A program made the position numbers and the translations under genes. Shown piece after piece: positions 63,519 through 64,000 of a DNA stretch of 64,000 nt. The notes below the pieces were generated by a model that saw only the letters and a program-made list of their open reading frames with translations, did no database searches and was not told the origin of the DNA. The stretch is from Ichthyophis bannanicus (Eukaryota > Chordata > Amphibia > Gymnophiona > Ichthyophiidae), in the NCBI GenBank assembly GCA_033557465.1, contig CM066033.1, positions 906,404,808-906,468,807 on the forward strand. Direction: 5' to 3'. Every line of letters begins with the position of its first letter. Within the stretch, counting starts at the first letter, position 1.

Positions 63519-64000
63519 AGCGTAATTACTAACCTGTAACAGGTGTTCTCCGGAGACAGCAGAAATCAGTCCTTGCATATGGGTGACGCTGACGCTGATG
63601 GAGCCCTGCTCAGAAGCTTCTCCTCAGCTTTCAAAGGAAGCCTTTGGGAGATGCACCACACATGCATGGCCCCCTTCCTGCCTAGGGTACCATCTTGTCT
63701 CAGTCAAATGATATATTTAAGATGGCAGAATTGATAAAGAAGCAAATCCACAGGGAAGAGTGAGGGTTGTGAAGACAGAGTCCTGCTGACCCCGAAAAAC
63801 ACCTGTTACAGTTAAGTAACTACGCTTCTCTGGGAACAAGCAGGAAGTCCATCCTCACATATGGGACTCCCTAGCTACTGGCTACCGAAAGACCCATAGA
63901 AGTGCCACGGGTGACCAAGAAAAGATGAGCCATGAGCAGCACTGAGAGAGTCTTAAGGAGACAGACTTTCCAGACACTCCAGTGTTCAGTGAGAACCAGC
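63519..64000 (-). mobile_element. DIRS-h: right end of a DIRS element, cut by window edge
   Basis: The right ITR begins agcgtaattactaacctgta (63519) and runs through ttctccggagacagcagaaa and caaaggaagcctttgggaga. The ICR at 63760-63880 has the inverted outer end (aacacctgttacagttaagt, aactacgct) and the left-end copy (ttctctgggaacaagcagga, cctcacatatggga). Downstream sequence to 64000 matches the stretch inside DIRS-d at 20770-20830 (actccctagctactggctac). This is the main DIRS family, minus strand, running off the window. Confidence 0.8.

Noticed and set aside
1..64000. CRISPR arrays, operons, prophage or other prokaryotic systems
   Set aside because: Split host gene with introns, LINEs, SINEs and vertebrate-type transposons show animal nuclear DNA; no regularly spaced short repeats were seen.
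1..64000. Endogenous retrovirus
   Set aside because: No direct LTR pair, primer-binding site or retroviral protease/envelope sequence was seen; the RT sequences belong to DIRS and LINE groups.

Overview
The window is animal nuclear DNA with no bacterial features. Its only recognisable host gene is CAD, the trifunctional pyrimidine-synthesis gene. Three exons lie on the minus strand at 59207-59319, 27744-27994 and 18712-18958. They encode the end of the first carbamoyl-phosphate synthetase half, the oligomerisation domain and the start of the second half. Splice sites are canonical and reading frames join exactly, so these are real exons. The complete introns are about 31.2 kb and 8.8 kb, and the flanking introns run off both ends of the window.

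Almost everything else is transposable elements. Tyrosine-recombinase retrotransposons of the DIRS type dominate: about eight bodies or ends in at least two families. They are accompanied by CR1, L2 and Tx1-type L1 LINEs, two ORF1-only (HAL1-like) L1 derivatives, a Tc1 transposon, a hAT MITE and two CORE-type SINEs. This mixture and the huge CAD introns suggest a large-genome amphibian, most likely a caecilian. The species is an inference.

Layout, left to right. 1-3790: DIRS-a (minus). 3791-6383: intron with an L2 tail and a SINE. 6384-13060: DIRS-b (minus), split by a nested CR1 cluster (9426-11774). 13061-14365: HAL1-like element. 14380-18030: DIRS-c (minus). 18712-18958: CAD exon. 19155-24599: full-length Tc1 containing the complete DIRS-d (20411-24238). 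24958-27494: CR1. 27744-27994: CAD exon. 28895-29496: CR1 remnant and hAT MITE. 29639-33900: DIRS-e (second family, minus) with a second HAL1-like insert. 34196-35465: L2 with a 5' inversion. 35466-39345: DIRS-f (minus). 39346-52477: DIRS-g (plus), opened by an L2 (41740-44235) and a 6.5-kb Tx1-type L1 (44236-50738). 53097-58261: second Tx1-type L1. 59207-59319: CAD exon. 60199-60780: DIRS end. 60888-63508: CR1 (minus) split by an L2. 63519-64000: DIRS-h, running off the edge.

The elements do not act as one system. The window is a layered record of insertions whose order can often be read: Tc1 before DIRS-d before an L2 tail; DIRS-b before one CR1 subfamily before another; DIRS-g before L2 before Tx1-L1. 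No new biological system is proven. The most distinctive items are the exactly delimited DIRS-d with a complete terminal architecture, the two ORF1-only LINE copies, the tRNA/CORE SINE carrying an L2 tail, and the L1 with a 1.2-kb spacer between its ORFs.
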